Source: JANXQG01 sp963824275 (GTDB lineage: Bacteria; Planctomycetota; Planctomycetia; Pirellulales; Thermoguttaceae). Taken from it: 64,000 nucleotides of DNA. The stretch spans positions 2,356,001-2,420,000 of the forward strand of contig CAWGOT010000003.1 in NCBI GenBank assembly GCA_963824275.1, written 5' to 3'. The position numbers and the translations under genes were made by a program. Each line of letters opens with the position of its first letter. Positions within the stretch are counted from its first letter, which is position 1. This document shows positions 37,047-45,298 of this stretch, piece after piece. Below the pieces are notes generated by a model. It searched no databases, was not told where the DNA came from, and saw only the letters and a program-made list of their open reading frames with translations.

Positions 37047-37643
37047 ATGATCATCTTTGGAACCAGGTCGATGGAATCGGTCCGGTCAACCGGCACGTTT
37101 AACTGCCCTCGTTGCGGACGATTGAAACCCTACCGTCACAAGAGCGTCAACCGCTGGTTCACGCTGTACTTTATTCCGGTGATACCGATGGGCAGCGCGG
37201 GGATGTACGTCCAGTGCGGGGCGTGCGGCGCAACCTACGGCGAGGCCGTCCTCTCCTATGATCCGGAGGCGGAGACGCGGCAGCTCTATCTGAAGCTCCG
37301 CGGCCTGCTGATGCTCGTGGCCATGGCCGACGGCACGCCGCCGGATGCCGACGAGCTCCGCGCGATCGGCGCGGCCTACGAGGAGGCGACCGGCACGCCG
37401 CTGCCGGCCGACATCATCGAGAGCGACATGCGCAACGCCTCGACCAGCAACGTCCAGCTCGGGCTCTACGCCCGGCAACTGGGGCAGCAATTGAACTATC
37501 AAGGCAAGGCGATGTTCATGAAGGCCGCGTTCCGCGTGCTTTGCGCCAAAGGGCCGCCGCGCCGCGACGCCTCCGCCGTCATCGCCGAGATCACGCAGGC
37601 CATGCAACTCAACGCCGCGCACGTCAAGCAGATCCTCGGATAG
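37047..37643 (+). CDS. Zinc-ribbon protein with a TerB-like C-terminal half
   Basis: 198 residues from the ATG at 37047. Residues 10-60 contain FNCPRCGRLKPYRHKS and YVQCGACGATYGE, a four-cysteine ribbon of the type found in zinc-ribbon domain 15 proteins, around a hydrophobic WFTLYFIPVIPMG hairpin. The C-terminal half is all-helical (LRGLLMLVAMADGTPPDADE) and resembles TerB-like domains. The role is unknown. It is followed after 6 bases by the ICMT-like gene, so they probably form an operon. Confidence 0.65.
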   Translation: MIIFGTRSMESVRSTGTFNCPRCGRLKPYRHKSVNRWFTLYFIPVIPMGSAGMYVQCGACGATYGEAVLSYDPEAETRQLYLKLRGLLMLVAMADGTPPDADELRAIGAAYEEATGTPLPADIIESDMRNASTSNVQLGLYARQLGQQLNYQGKAMFMKAAFRVLCAKGPPRRDASAVIAEITQAMQLNAAHVKQILG

Positions 37644-37649
37644 CCGGCC

Positions 37650-38354
37650 ATGAGACTGTTCGCGCGGATGCCTTGTCCTTGCTGGGGCACTGTTGCACGC
37701 GGCCCTCCTGCTGCTGCCGCTGCTGCTCTGGGGCCAAGGGCTGCGCTCGCTTTCCGATCCGGGCGTCGCGGCCTTCCTGGTCCTGGCCACCCTGCTCTAC
37801 GCGGCCGACGCGGTCAAGGACCTGCGCAAGACCGCCGCGCAGCCGGCTTGGGAGGCCGCAGTGGCGATAAGCCAAAAAACAGTGCATCGGCTGGCGCTCT
37901 TGACCGGGCTGGCCCTGCTCGCGGTCTTCTGGATCGCCTTGGCTGGCGGGTCGGAGAAACAAACCCGCCGTTCGGTTGGCAACAGGCAGTCGGGGCGGGC
38001 CTCATGCTGGCCGGCGCCGCACTGCGATGGCTGGCAGTAGGCCGCTTGGGACAGTTCTTCGTCACGGGGATCCACGTCGCCGCCGAGCAGCCGTTGGTCT
38101 GCGACGGCGTCTACCGCGTCCTCCGCCATCCTTCGGAGACGGGAACACTGGCGGCTGCGCTGGGCGCTTCGGTCCTGCTCGGCTCCTGGGTGGCGGGCGC
38201 CGTCTGGGCGGCCGTGATTCTCCCCCTGGTCATCGTCCGCGTGCGCTGGGAAGATCGCGTCCTCGAGTGCGCCTTCGGCAAGCCCTATCTCGACTATCAA
38301 AGCCGAACCGGAGGCCTGCTGCCGAAATTGCCAGTAGATTATCGCTTGACATAA
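37650..38354 (+). CDS. Isoprenylcysteine carboxyl methyltransferase-like membrane protein (two frameshifts)
   Basis: About 234 residues with five or six helices (HAALLLLPLLLWGQGL, AAFLVLATLLYAADAV, LALLTGLALLAVFWIAL and more). The C-terminal third has the family's GVYRVLRHPSETGTLAAALG and RVRWEDRVLECAFGKPYLDY motifs, which bind S-adenosylmethionine at the membrane. Frames are joined near 37671 (one extra base) and near 37955 (GGG read as GG). The methyl acceptor in bacteria is usually unknown. Probably co-transcribed with the zinc-ribbon gene. Confidence 0.72.
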   Translation: MRLFARMPCPCWGTVARGPPAAAAAALGPRAALAFRSGRRGLPGPGHPALRGRRGQGPAQDRRAAGLGGRSGDKPKNSASAGALDRAGPARGLLDRLGWRVGETNPPFGWQQAVGAGLMLAGAALRWLAVGRLGQFFVTGIHVAAEQPLVCDGVYRVLRHPSETGTLAAALGASVLLGSWVAGAVWAAVILPLVIVRVRWEDRVLECAFGKPYLDYQSRTGGLLPKLPVDYRLT

Positions 38355-38380
38355 GATTACGTCATGGCGTAAGATTACGA
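38346..38380 (+). promoter_or_regulatory. Promoter TTGACA-18-TAAGAT with TAAGATTACG direct repeats
   Basis: TTGACA is at 38346-38351 and TAAGAT at 38370-38375. TAAGATTACG occurs twice, at 38352 and 38370, one full turn plus 8 bases apart, so it may be an operator overlapping the promoter. The stretch is A+T-rich compared with its surroundings. Confidence 0.55.
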
Positions 38381-38411
38381 TATTAAGTAATCGGCAATAA
38401 GGAGCAGGCTC

Positions 38412-39683
38412 ATGAAGTCGAAAGACGACCATTCTGATGGAGGACGCGCGGCCGCTGCAGGCGATCAGGATAGCCGAAAATACATCAATCCCTACTCGCC
38501 AGGAGCAGGTCATTCCCCCCCCTTTTTGGCTGGACGACAACAAGAAATCGATGCGTTTCGGAAGTACCTGCGGCAAGAGCAGATCCTGACCAACGTAGTC
38601 CTTACCGGGCTCCGCGGGACGGGAAAGACGGTTCTGATGGAGGACAGGTACAAACCACACGCTCAACAGGAGGGGTGGGTTTGGGTTGGCTCGGACTTCT
38701 CGGAGTCGTGTTTCCTGAGCGAAAGCAACCTCTGCATCCGGCTGCTTACCGACCTGGCGGTTTTTGCTTCTTGCCTTCAGGTTTCCCTTCCGGACGCAAC
38801 GCTGGGTTTTGGTTCCGGCCCAAAGAACAGAACCTTGTCCTTCGATTTCTTGGTTGCCCATTTTCAAGCCCAGCCCGGGTTGACCGTCGATAAGCTGAAA
38901 TCGACCCTCGAATTGGTTTGGAACGTAGCGAAGACAAAGAGCACGAAGGGAATCCTCTTTGCCTATGACGAAGCCCAGGTCGTTCAAGACAGGCCGGACA
39001 AAGAAGAGTATCCGCTGGCGGTCATCTTGGAGACGTTTCAATCGCTGCAGCGAAGAGGCGTGAGGTGCATGCTCTTGCTCACCGGGCTTCCCACGTTGTT
39101 TCCGAGATTGGTCGAGTCCCGCACCTACGCGGAAAGGATGTTCACCGTCCAGGAACTTGGGCGATTGTCGCCGGACGCTTCGCGGCAAGCCATCGAAAAG
39201 CCGTTGCAGAAAACGAAATGGACACTCAGTGAGGACGCAATCGAGGCCACCATTGCCACATCCGACGGCTATCCCTACTTCCTTCAGTTCATTTGCCGCG
39301 AAGCGCTGGACCATGTCATAGCGCATCCCGCGGATCGGACCGTCCCGATGGAAGCGATCGTCAGGAAACTCGATTCCGATTTCTTTGCCGGTCGCTGGGA
39401 GAACGTCACGGACCGCCAGCGAGAACTGCTTTACTGCATTGCCCAACTTCAACATGGCGACCAGGAGTTCACGATTAGCGAAGTTGTTGATGTTTCGAAA
39501 ACATTGAAAATCAAGCCATTTGCTCCCGGTGATGTGAGCCAGATCTTGCCGCGATTGATTGACAAAGGCCTGGTCTACAAGAATCGTTTGGGCAAGTACT
39601 GTTTTGCCGTTCCGTTGTTTGGCGGTTTTATCAAGCGTCGTTTTGAAACGCCCGACTTGCAGCAGAGGCTTTTGGACAAATGA
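38412..39683 (+). CDS. Orc1/Cdc6-like AAA ATPase
   Basis: 423 residues, intact. Walker A is LTGLRGTGKTVLM near residue 65, and Walker B is GILFAYDEAQ near residue 185; sensor-like LLLTGLPTLFPRL follows. The C-terminal part (SEVVDVSKTLKIKPFAPGDV, LIDKGLVYKNRLGKYCFAVP) looks like a winged helix. Such stand-alone ATPases are found in mobile or defence-associated settings, but no partner gene is evident. The codon use is less G+C-biased than in the flanking genes and the promoter is A+T-rich, so recent transfer is possible. It ends two bases before the convergent hydrogenase-like operon. Confidence 0.75.
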   Translation: MKSKDDHSDGGRAAAAGDQDSRKYINPYSPGAGHSPPFLAGRQQEIDAFRKYLRQEQILTNVVLTGLRGTGKTVLMEDRYKPHAQQEGWVWVGSDFSESCFLSESNLCIRLLTDLAVFASCLQVSLPDATLGFGSGPKNRTLSFDFLVAHFQAQPGLTVDKLKSTLELVWNVAKTKSTKGILFAYDEAQVVQDRPDKEEYPLAVILETFQSLQRRGVRCMLLLTGLPTLFPRLVESRTYAERMFTVQELGRLSPDASRQAIEKPLQKTKWTLSEDAIEATIATSDGYPYFLQFICREALDHVIAHPADRTVPMEAIVRKLDSDFFAGRWENVTDRQRELLYCIAQLQHGDQEFTISEVVDVSKTLKIKPFAPGDVSQILPRLIDKGLVYKNRLGKYCFAVPLFGGFIKRRFETPDLQQRLLDK

Positions 39684-39685
39684 TC

Positions 39686-40445
39686 TCACTCCAACCTCCC
39701 CAACAACCTCAAGAGCCCGTCCAGGATCGTGATCGGGTGCGGCGGACAGCCGGGGATGAAGAGGTCAACCGGCACGAAGCCCGTGCAGCCGTTGTGGACC
39801 TCCGGGTTGTCGAGGTAAGGGCCGCCGCTGATCGCACAGGCGCCGACGGCAATCACGAGCTTGGGGGCCGGCACCGCGGCATAGGTGTCCAGCAGGGCCG
39901 TCCGCATGTTCTCGCTCACTGGACCGGTGACGACGATCCCGTCGGCATGCCGCGGCGAGGCCACGAACTGGATGCCGAAGCGGCCCATGTCGAAGACCAC
40001 CGTGCCCAACACATTCAAATCCGCCTCGCACGCATTGCAGCCCGCCGCGCTCACCTGGCGGAGCTTGAGCGAACGGCCGAACAGCCGCCGCGACTTCTCC
40101 TCGAGTGCCTCGGCCAGCTTCAATCCGCGGCCGTCGAGAAGCAGGTCCTCGCGCCAGCCGGGTTGCCAGCCGGTGGTCCGGCGTGAAGCGGATGGCCCCC
40201 GCAGGGCAGGCCTCCGTGCAGTCGGTGCAGAACAGGCATCGCCCCAGGTCCAACCGCGGACTGCCGCCTTCCAGGGCGATCGCATGCGTCGGACAGGCCT
40301 CGGCGCATTGGCGGCAACCGTCGCGGCATTGGGACCGATCGATCACCGGCAGGCCGCGGAAACGCTCGGGCAGCGTCGGCGGCTGGGCCGGGTAGGCGAT
40401 CGTGCGATGTCCCTGGTTCAGGCGTTCTAGGGCGACTCGAAGCAT
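39686..40445 (-). CDS. Ferredoxin-NuoB-like fusion subunit of an Ehr-type complex (one frameshift)
   Basis: About 253 residues. The first 95 form a two-cluster ferredoxin (QCRDGCRQCAEACP and CLFCTDCTEACPAGAIRFTP), like HyfH/NuoI. The remainder is a NuoB/HyfI-type small subunit with proximal-cluster cysteines in AAGCNACEADLN, VGACAISGG and IPGCPPHP. One extra C near 40155 separates the two halves; removal gives LATRLAEDLLLDGRGLKL. In Hyf and complex I these are separate proteins, so this is a fusion. It is the last gene of the operon, transports electrons towards the large subunit, and faces the cytoplasm. Confidence 0.8.
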
Positions 40446-40451
40446 GGTGGG

Positions 40452-40552
40452 GAAGAGGAGTTAGAAGTTAGGAGTTAGGAGTTAGAAGGGAACCGGAAAG
40501 GAAAGACTGCATTCGCATGATTCTAACTTCTAACTCCTAACTTCTAACTTCT
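40452..40552. repeat. Inverted TTAGAAGTTAGGAGTTAG / CTAACTTCTAACTCC repeat
   Basis: GTTAGAAGTTAGGAGTTAGG units at 40460-40484 face CTAACTTCTAACTCCTAACT units at 40523-40551. Together they can form a hairpin between two genes of the operon. Related to 28930-28992. Confidence 0.8.
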
Positions 40553-40555
40553 TTT

Positions 40556-42089
40556 CTACAAATCGTGGCCGCAGTAGGAAAGGTTGAAACTCTTGTTGCA
40601 TAGGGGGAAGTCGGAGATCTGCTGGTTCCGCAGGGCGATCGCCAGGCCGGTCCAGTTGTGGAACGAGGGATCGACGATCTTGTAGCGGGAGAACCGCCCT
40701 TGGGCATCGGTCAGCGCCACGTGGCAGATCTCGCCCCGCCAGCCCTCGACGAGCGTCACGGCTAGGTGCTCCCGCTTCAAAGGGCCGACCGCGCCGCGAA
40801 TCGGCCCGCCGGGGAAGCCCTGCAACTGCTCGCGAATGAAGACCACCGAGCGCTGGATCTCCAGCCAGCGGACGTAGGCCCTGGCGAACACGTCGCCGGT
40901 CGTCCAAGTGGAAACGGGCACCTGGGCGAAGCGGTAGATGCCGGCGGGGAAATCCTGCCGCACGTCGCATTCCACGCCGCAGGCGCGGGCGGCCAGGGCC
41001 GACCATCCCCAAGGCCGCGCAGACCTCGTGCGAGACCGCGCCGGTATCCTCGAAGCGGGCCTGGACCGAGGGCGAGTCCCAGAGCAGGTCGGCCGCCGCG
41101 GCAACGTCCTTGTAGGCCGCATCGAGCCGCTTAATGAACTGTTCCACCCGCGCCGCGTCGAGATCGAAACCGACCCCGCCCGGCCGGACCAGGCTGCGGC
41201 CGAAGCGGTTGCCGCACAACAGCGCCGTGAGGTTGAGGAAGTCGCCCCGCAGCCGGCCGCAGTAGGAGGCCGTCGGCAGGAAGCCGACGTCGCCCGCCAA
41301 CGCCCCCAGGTCGCCCGTGTGGTTCGCCAGCCGTTCCAGCTCCAGTGCAACTCCGCGGAGCACCTCGGCACGGATCGGGACCTGGCAATCGCCGAGGGCT
41401 TCGACCGCCTGGCAGTACGCCGTGGCATGGCCGATGGACGTGTCGCCGGCGACGGTTTCCACGGTATGCAAGGTTCGCCGGTTGGGCCCTCCCGCCAGCG
41501 TCCGCTCCGCTCCGCGATGCTGATAGCCGAGCGAGATCTCCAGGTGGAAGACATCCTCGCCGTGACATTGGAAACGGAAATGTCCGGGCTCGATCACTCC
41601 GGCATGCACCGGGCCGACGGCCACCTCGTGGACCTCTTCGCCTTCCACGCGATAGAAATCGGTGACGCCGCAGACGGGCGTTTCGCCGCTGGGGCGGCCC
41701 CAGGCGTCGTGCCCCGGCCGATACGAGGCATGGAACCGCAGCGGCTTGAACCACGGATGCCCTGCCGGCCGCACGCCGTATTGCTCGGCGATTTCCCGCT
41801 CGAAGAGGTGGACCTGCGGGCATTCCGGCGTGAGCGATGGAAAGGAATCCGACTCCAACCGCGTCTTTGCCGCGCGGAGCACCGATCGCGAGCCGTGGGC
41901 GATCACCGCGTACAGATCGACAGGGCCGTCGGCGACGGCTGCGTCGCCAAACAGGGCGGCCACCCGCTGCCCTCGCACTGGCGCGGCGAGCAGGACCTGG
42001 CGAAAGTCGTCCAGCGCAAGTTGCGGCACGTCGGCCAAGGGGATCGCCTGGCCGGAATGCAGCGTCACGAGTCGGTCTTTGCCGCTCAT
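40556..42089 (-). CDS. HyfG/NuoCD-like large subunit lacking nickel ligands (one frameshift)
   Basis: About 511 residues. The N-terminal 130 are a NuoC-like domain (VHLFEREIAEQYGVRPAGHP); the rest is NuoD/HyfG-like: HLEISLGYQHRGAERTL, AYCQAVEALGDCQVPIRAEV, ELERLANHTGDLGALAGDVG and a C-terminus PSFHNWTGLAIALRNQQISD. Both CxxC pairs that hold Ni-Fe are missing: the first site reads VETVAGDTSIGHAT and the last reads FNLSYCGHDL. It therefore cannot be a hydrogenase. One extra C near 41005 breaks the frame. Its start overlaps the upstream stop (ATGA). Confidence 0.82.
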
Positions 42090-43531
42090 GGCTTCACCTT
42101 CAGGAAATCGACCGCCTCGCGCAACAGCGACTCTAGCGGCGGCGGAATATAAAGCCCTAGCATCAGCACCAGCGCCATGAACAACAGGATCGGGGCGCCG
42201 GTGCCCACGCTATCGCGGAAACCGCCGTTGCCAACGTCATCGGGCGGATCGCCTTGGACTACGGCCAGCACGGTGCTTCCCATGCCGACGAAGACAATGA
42301 ACAAGAGGGCCAGGAGCAGACCGATCGCCAGGAACTGGCCGCTGCCGATGCCCGCGCTGACGATCGTGAGCTCGCTCTGGAAGGGCCCGAACGGCGGCGA
42401 GCCGCAGATGGCGAGAAAGCCGGCCAGGAACAGCGCCCCGGAGAGCGGCACGCGGCGGATCGCGCCCCACACGCGGTCCGTGAGCTTGCTGCCAAAACTG
42501 CGGTGGATATTGCCCGCCGAAAGGAAGAGCACGCCCTTCGTGAGGCCGTTGTTGATCATGTGCAGCAGGGCCCCGTACACGGCCGCGCCGCCGATGCCGA
42601 TCCCCAGCACGAGAATGCCCATGTGTTCCACGCTGGAGTAGGCGAGCATCCGTTTGAAGTCCCGCTGGCGGACCATGAACACGGCGGCGACGGCCACCGA
42701 CACGAGGCCCATCACGATCATCACCCGCCGCGCACTTTCGGCCTCGGCCCCCGCGGCGCAGATCTGATAGACCCGCAGGATGGCCAGAAAGGCGCAACTC
42801 GTGATCCCGCCCGCCAGCAGCGTGCCCACCACGCCCGGGGCCTCGCCGTAGGCGTCCGGCTTCCAGTTGTGCATCGGGGCCAGACCCATTTTTGTGCCGT
42901 AGCCGATCAGCAGCAGGATGAACGCGGCGTGCAGCCAGGGGGCCGAAAGACGCGGGGCGTCGTGGATCAGTTGGTCGAACAGCAGCGTCGTTCGCAGGCC
43001 CGACTTGAGCGAGGCGTAAGCCAGGAAGAACGAGCCGAGCAGGGCCAGGGCGATGCCCACCGAGCCGATCAAGAGATATTTCCAGGTCGCTTCCAGGGAG
43101 CGCGGGTTGCGGTTGAAGTAGATCCACGGGGCGCTGGCCAGCGTGGTCGCCTCCATCGCCACCCACATCAGCCCCAGGTGGTGCGACAGGGCGACCAGAG
43201 TCATCATCGCCATCGAGACGAAGAGGTTCGCACAGAAGACGCGGTTGGGCCGATCGCTCCGCAGGGCCAGGTAGGCCGGCGCATAGAGCGCGCAGAGGAA
43301 AAACAGGACCGCCAGAAATCCCAGGATCAGCCGGCCCAGCGGATCGAGGAGCAGCCAGCCGCCGAGGCCCGAGACTTCCGCCGCGCCCGCCGGGCGGAAG
43401 ATCGCCCGGCCCACCAGCAGCAGTTGCACCAGCGCCCCCAGCGGCAAGAGCCACGGCCGCCAGCGGTTCGATCCGCTGGCGAACGTGGTGCCCGCCATCA
43501 ACAGGGGAAAGACAATCAGCGCGTAGGCCAT
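42086..43531 (-). CDS. HyfF/NuoN-like proton-translocating membrane subunit
   Basis: 481 residues, about 14 helices. The Mrp/NuoLMN antiporter signature is clear: GYGTKMGLAPMHNWKPDAYG with the pumping lysine, then VGTLLAGGITSCAFLAILRV. A second conserved part, RQRDFKRMLAYSSVEHMGIL, contains the histidine and lysine of the channel. It couples redox energy to ion movement in the membrane arm. The stop overlaps the start of the large subunit. Confidence 0.85.
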   Translation of the reverse strand: MAYALIVFPLLMAGTTFASGSNRWRPWLLPLGALVQLLLVGRAIFRPAGAAEVSGLGGWLLLDPLGRLILGFLAVLFFLCALYAPAYLALRSDRPNRVFCANLFVSMAMMTLVALSHHLGLMWVAMEATTLASAPWIYFNRNPRSLEATWKYLLIGSVGIALALLGSFFLAYASLKSGLRTTLLFDQLIHDAPRLSAPWLHAAFILLLIGYGTKMGLAPMHNWKPDAYGEAPGVVGTLLAGGITSCAFLAILRVYQICAAGAEAESARRVMIVMGLVSVAVAAVFMVRQRDFKRMLAYSSVEHMGILVLGIGIGGAAVYGALLHMINNGLTKGVLFLSAGNIHRSFGSKLTDRVWGAIRRVPLSGALFLAGFLAICGSPPFGPFQSELTIVSAGIGSGQFLAIGLLLALLFIVFVGMGSTVLAVVQGDPPDDVGNGGFRDSVGTGAPILLFMALVLMLGLYIPPPLESLLREAVDFLKVKP

Positions 43532-43551
43532 CCGGTTATTCCCTCAACTCC

Positions 43552-43670
43552 CGTGGGACGGATTGGCAATCCGTCTTACCATGCCGCTTCCGTAGGACGG
43601 ATTGGCAATCCGTCTTACCATCCATCTTTCTGTCCTTCCGTAGGACGGATTGGCAATCCGTCCTACGGTC
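43552..43670. repeat. Three GGACGGATTGGCAATCCGTC palindromes
   Basis: Three copies are separated by 14-20 bases, inside the 170-base gap between the hyfE-like and hyfF-like genes. Same family as 1446-1500. Each can form a hairpin in the operon transcript. Confidence 0.9.
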
Positions 43671-43701
43671 ACCGTAACAATCGCCGCTCGCCTTGAATGT
43701 T

Positions 43702-44343
43702 TCATTCCTTCAGCTCCGCCAGGTGTTCGCTGCTTGCCGAGGCGAACTCGCGATTGATCTGGTAGATGATGATGCCCATCACGAACACGCCCGTGAAGAG
43801 GTCCAGCAGCACGCCCAGTTCGACCAACAACGGCATGGCCTCCAACAACAGCAGGCCGAAGAGGAAAATGCCGTTCTCCAGCAGCAAGTAACCGAGGACC
43901 TGCATGATCGCCTTCTTGCGCGTGGTGAGCAGGAGGAAGCCGGTCCAGACCGTCGAAAACGAAACCGGCACGAGCAGCCACGTCGTGTGCTGTTCGGCCA
44001 AGGGCAGCGTGCGGGAGAAGATCATCGCCAGGCCGCTGCCGACCGCTCCCAGGAAAAGTGACGACATGTAGCTCACCAGCGGATTCACTTCGTGGCGAAT
44101 GTCGGCCTCGCGCATGGCATGCAGGAGAAACCTCGGAATAACAAAGCCCTTGAGGGCGATCGTGGCCACGATCAGCACCAGGACGCGGGGGCCGATATCG
44201 GCATCGACCAGCAGGGGCAAGAGGCCCAGCAGGGCGCCCTGGCAGGCCACGGCGGTGATCACGCCGCGGATGCGGCTCACGCCCAGCGCCACGAAGTTCA
44301 GCGTCAAGGCCACGATCAACAGCAGGTCGAGTGCTTGCGACAT
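43702..44343 (-). CDS. HyfE-like membrane subunit
   Basis: 213 residues, about six helices: MSQALDLLLIVALTLNFVAL, GVITAVACQGALLGLLPL, DIGPRVLVLIVATIALKGFV and so on, ending with ASASSEHLAELKE. The arrangement corresponds to HyfE, a NuoK-like subunit. The ATG at 44343 lies 37 bases after the previous stop. It anchors the membrane arm. Confidence 0.75.
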   Translation of the reverse strand: MSQALDLLLIVALTLNFVALGVSRIRGVITAVACQGALLGLLPLLVDADIGPRVLVLIVATIALKGFVIPRFLLHAMREADIRHEVNPLVSYMSSLFLGAVGSGLAMIFSRTLPLAEQHTTWLLVPVSFSTVWTGFLLLTTRKKAIMQVLGYLLLENGIFLFGLLLLEAMPLLVELGVLLDLFTGVFVMGIIIYQINREFASASSEHLAELKE

Positions 44344-44380
44344 TTATCACCTTATGTAGGCCGTCCTACGGTTACGCCTT

Positions 44381-45298
44381 TCACCTCACCAAAACAATAA
44401 TGCCGAACGCCGACAGCAGGCAGGCCGCCACCAGCAGCACGGGGATCTGGGTCAGCCGCAGCCGGGCCATGATCGATTCCACGATGCCCACCGCCACGGC
44501 AACCGCCAGCAACCCTGCAACGAAGATCACCCAATCCAATCCCAGCCAGCCGGTTGCCATCGGACAGGCCAGCCGGAAAACGATCGCCGCGAAGACGAAG
44601 AGTTTCATCGCCGCCCCGTAGAGAATCATCCCCAGCGCCGGACCGCTGTGGTCCAGGACCATGACCTCGTGGATCATGGTCAGTTCGAGATGCGTGTTCG
44701 GATCGTCGAAGGGGATCCGCGAGTTCTCGGCCAAGAGCACGATGAACCAACTGATCAACACCAAGGCCAGCGAAGCCCCCGCCGTCGGCCAGTGCGCGGC
44801 GAGCGCAGGGCCCAACATGCCGGACAACTGCAGCGAGCCCGAGAGCCTTGCCAGCACCAGCATGCCCAGGAACAGGGCCGGTTCGGCCAGGCAGGCGAAG
44901 GTGACCTCGCGGGCGGCGCCCATCCCTTCGAACGCCGAACCGGTGTCCAAGGCGGCGGTGGCCGTGAAGAAACGGCCCAGCCCTAGCAGATAGGCCAGGA
45001 GGATCATGTCGCCGGTAAACGATATCGGCGCGCCGGCCTTGACCAGCGGAATCATCAACGCGGCCATCGCTGCCGTCGCCAGGCCGACGACCGGTCCCGC
45101 GCGGAAGACCCAGGTTGTCGTCGAACTGAAGACCGATCCCTTGCAAAAGAGTTTTATGAGGTCGTAATAGGGCTGCAGCAGCGGGGGCCCCACGCGGCCG
45201 GCGAAGAGGGCCTTCGTCTTGGCAATCACCCCCAACAGCAGCGGCGGCAAGCCGAGCATCAGCAGCACGTGAATCACGTTGGAAAGTAGCGCAACCAT
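44381..45298 (-). CDS. HyfC/NuoH-like membrane subunit
   Basis: 305 residues, about eight helices. The NuoH-like loop RIPFDDPNTHLELTMIHEVM, which faces the quinone or ferredoxin-binding site, is intact, as is LFAGRVGPPLLQPYYDLIKL near the N-terminus. The ATG at 45298 overlaps the upstream stop by one base (TGATG); the TTG one codon earlier is not needed. It links the hydrophilic and membrane arms. Confidence 0.85.
   Translation of the reverse strand: MVALLSNVIHVLLMLGLPPLLLGVIAKTKALFAGRVGPPLLQPYYDLIKLFCKGSVFSSTTTWVFRAGPVVGLATAAMAALMIPLVKAGAPISFTGDMILLAYLLGLGRFFTATAALDTGSAFEGMGAAREVTFACLAEPALFLGMLVLARLSGSLQLSGMLGPALAAHWPTAGASLALVLISWFIVLLAENSRIPFDDPNTHLELTMIHEVMVLDHSGPALGMILYGAAMKLFVFAAIVFRLACPMATGWLGLDWVIFVAGLLAVAVAVGIVESIMARLRLTQIPVLLVAACLLSAFGIIVLVR

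Noticed and set aside
37797..39689. A 630-codon minus-strand open frame
   Set aside because: Antisense to the AAA ATPase and the ICMT-like gene, whose motifs are unmistakable.
40556..42089. A functional [NiFe] hydrogenase large subunit
   Set aside because: Both CxxC pairs that bind nickel and iron are missing, so hydrogen chemistry is not expected.
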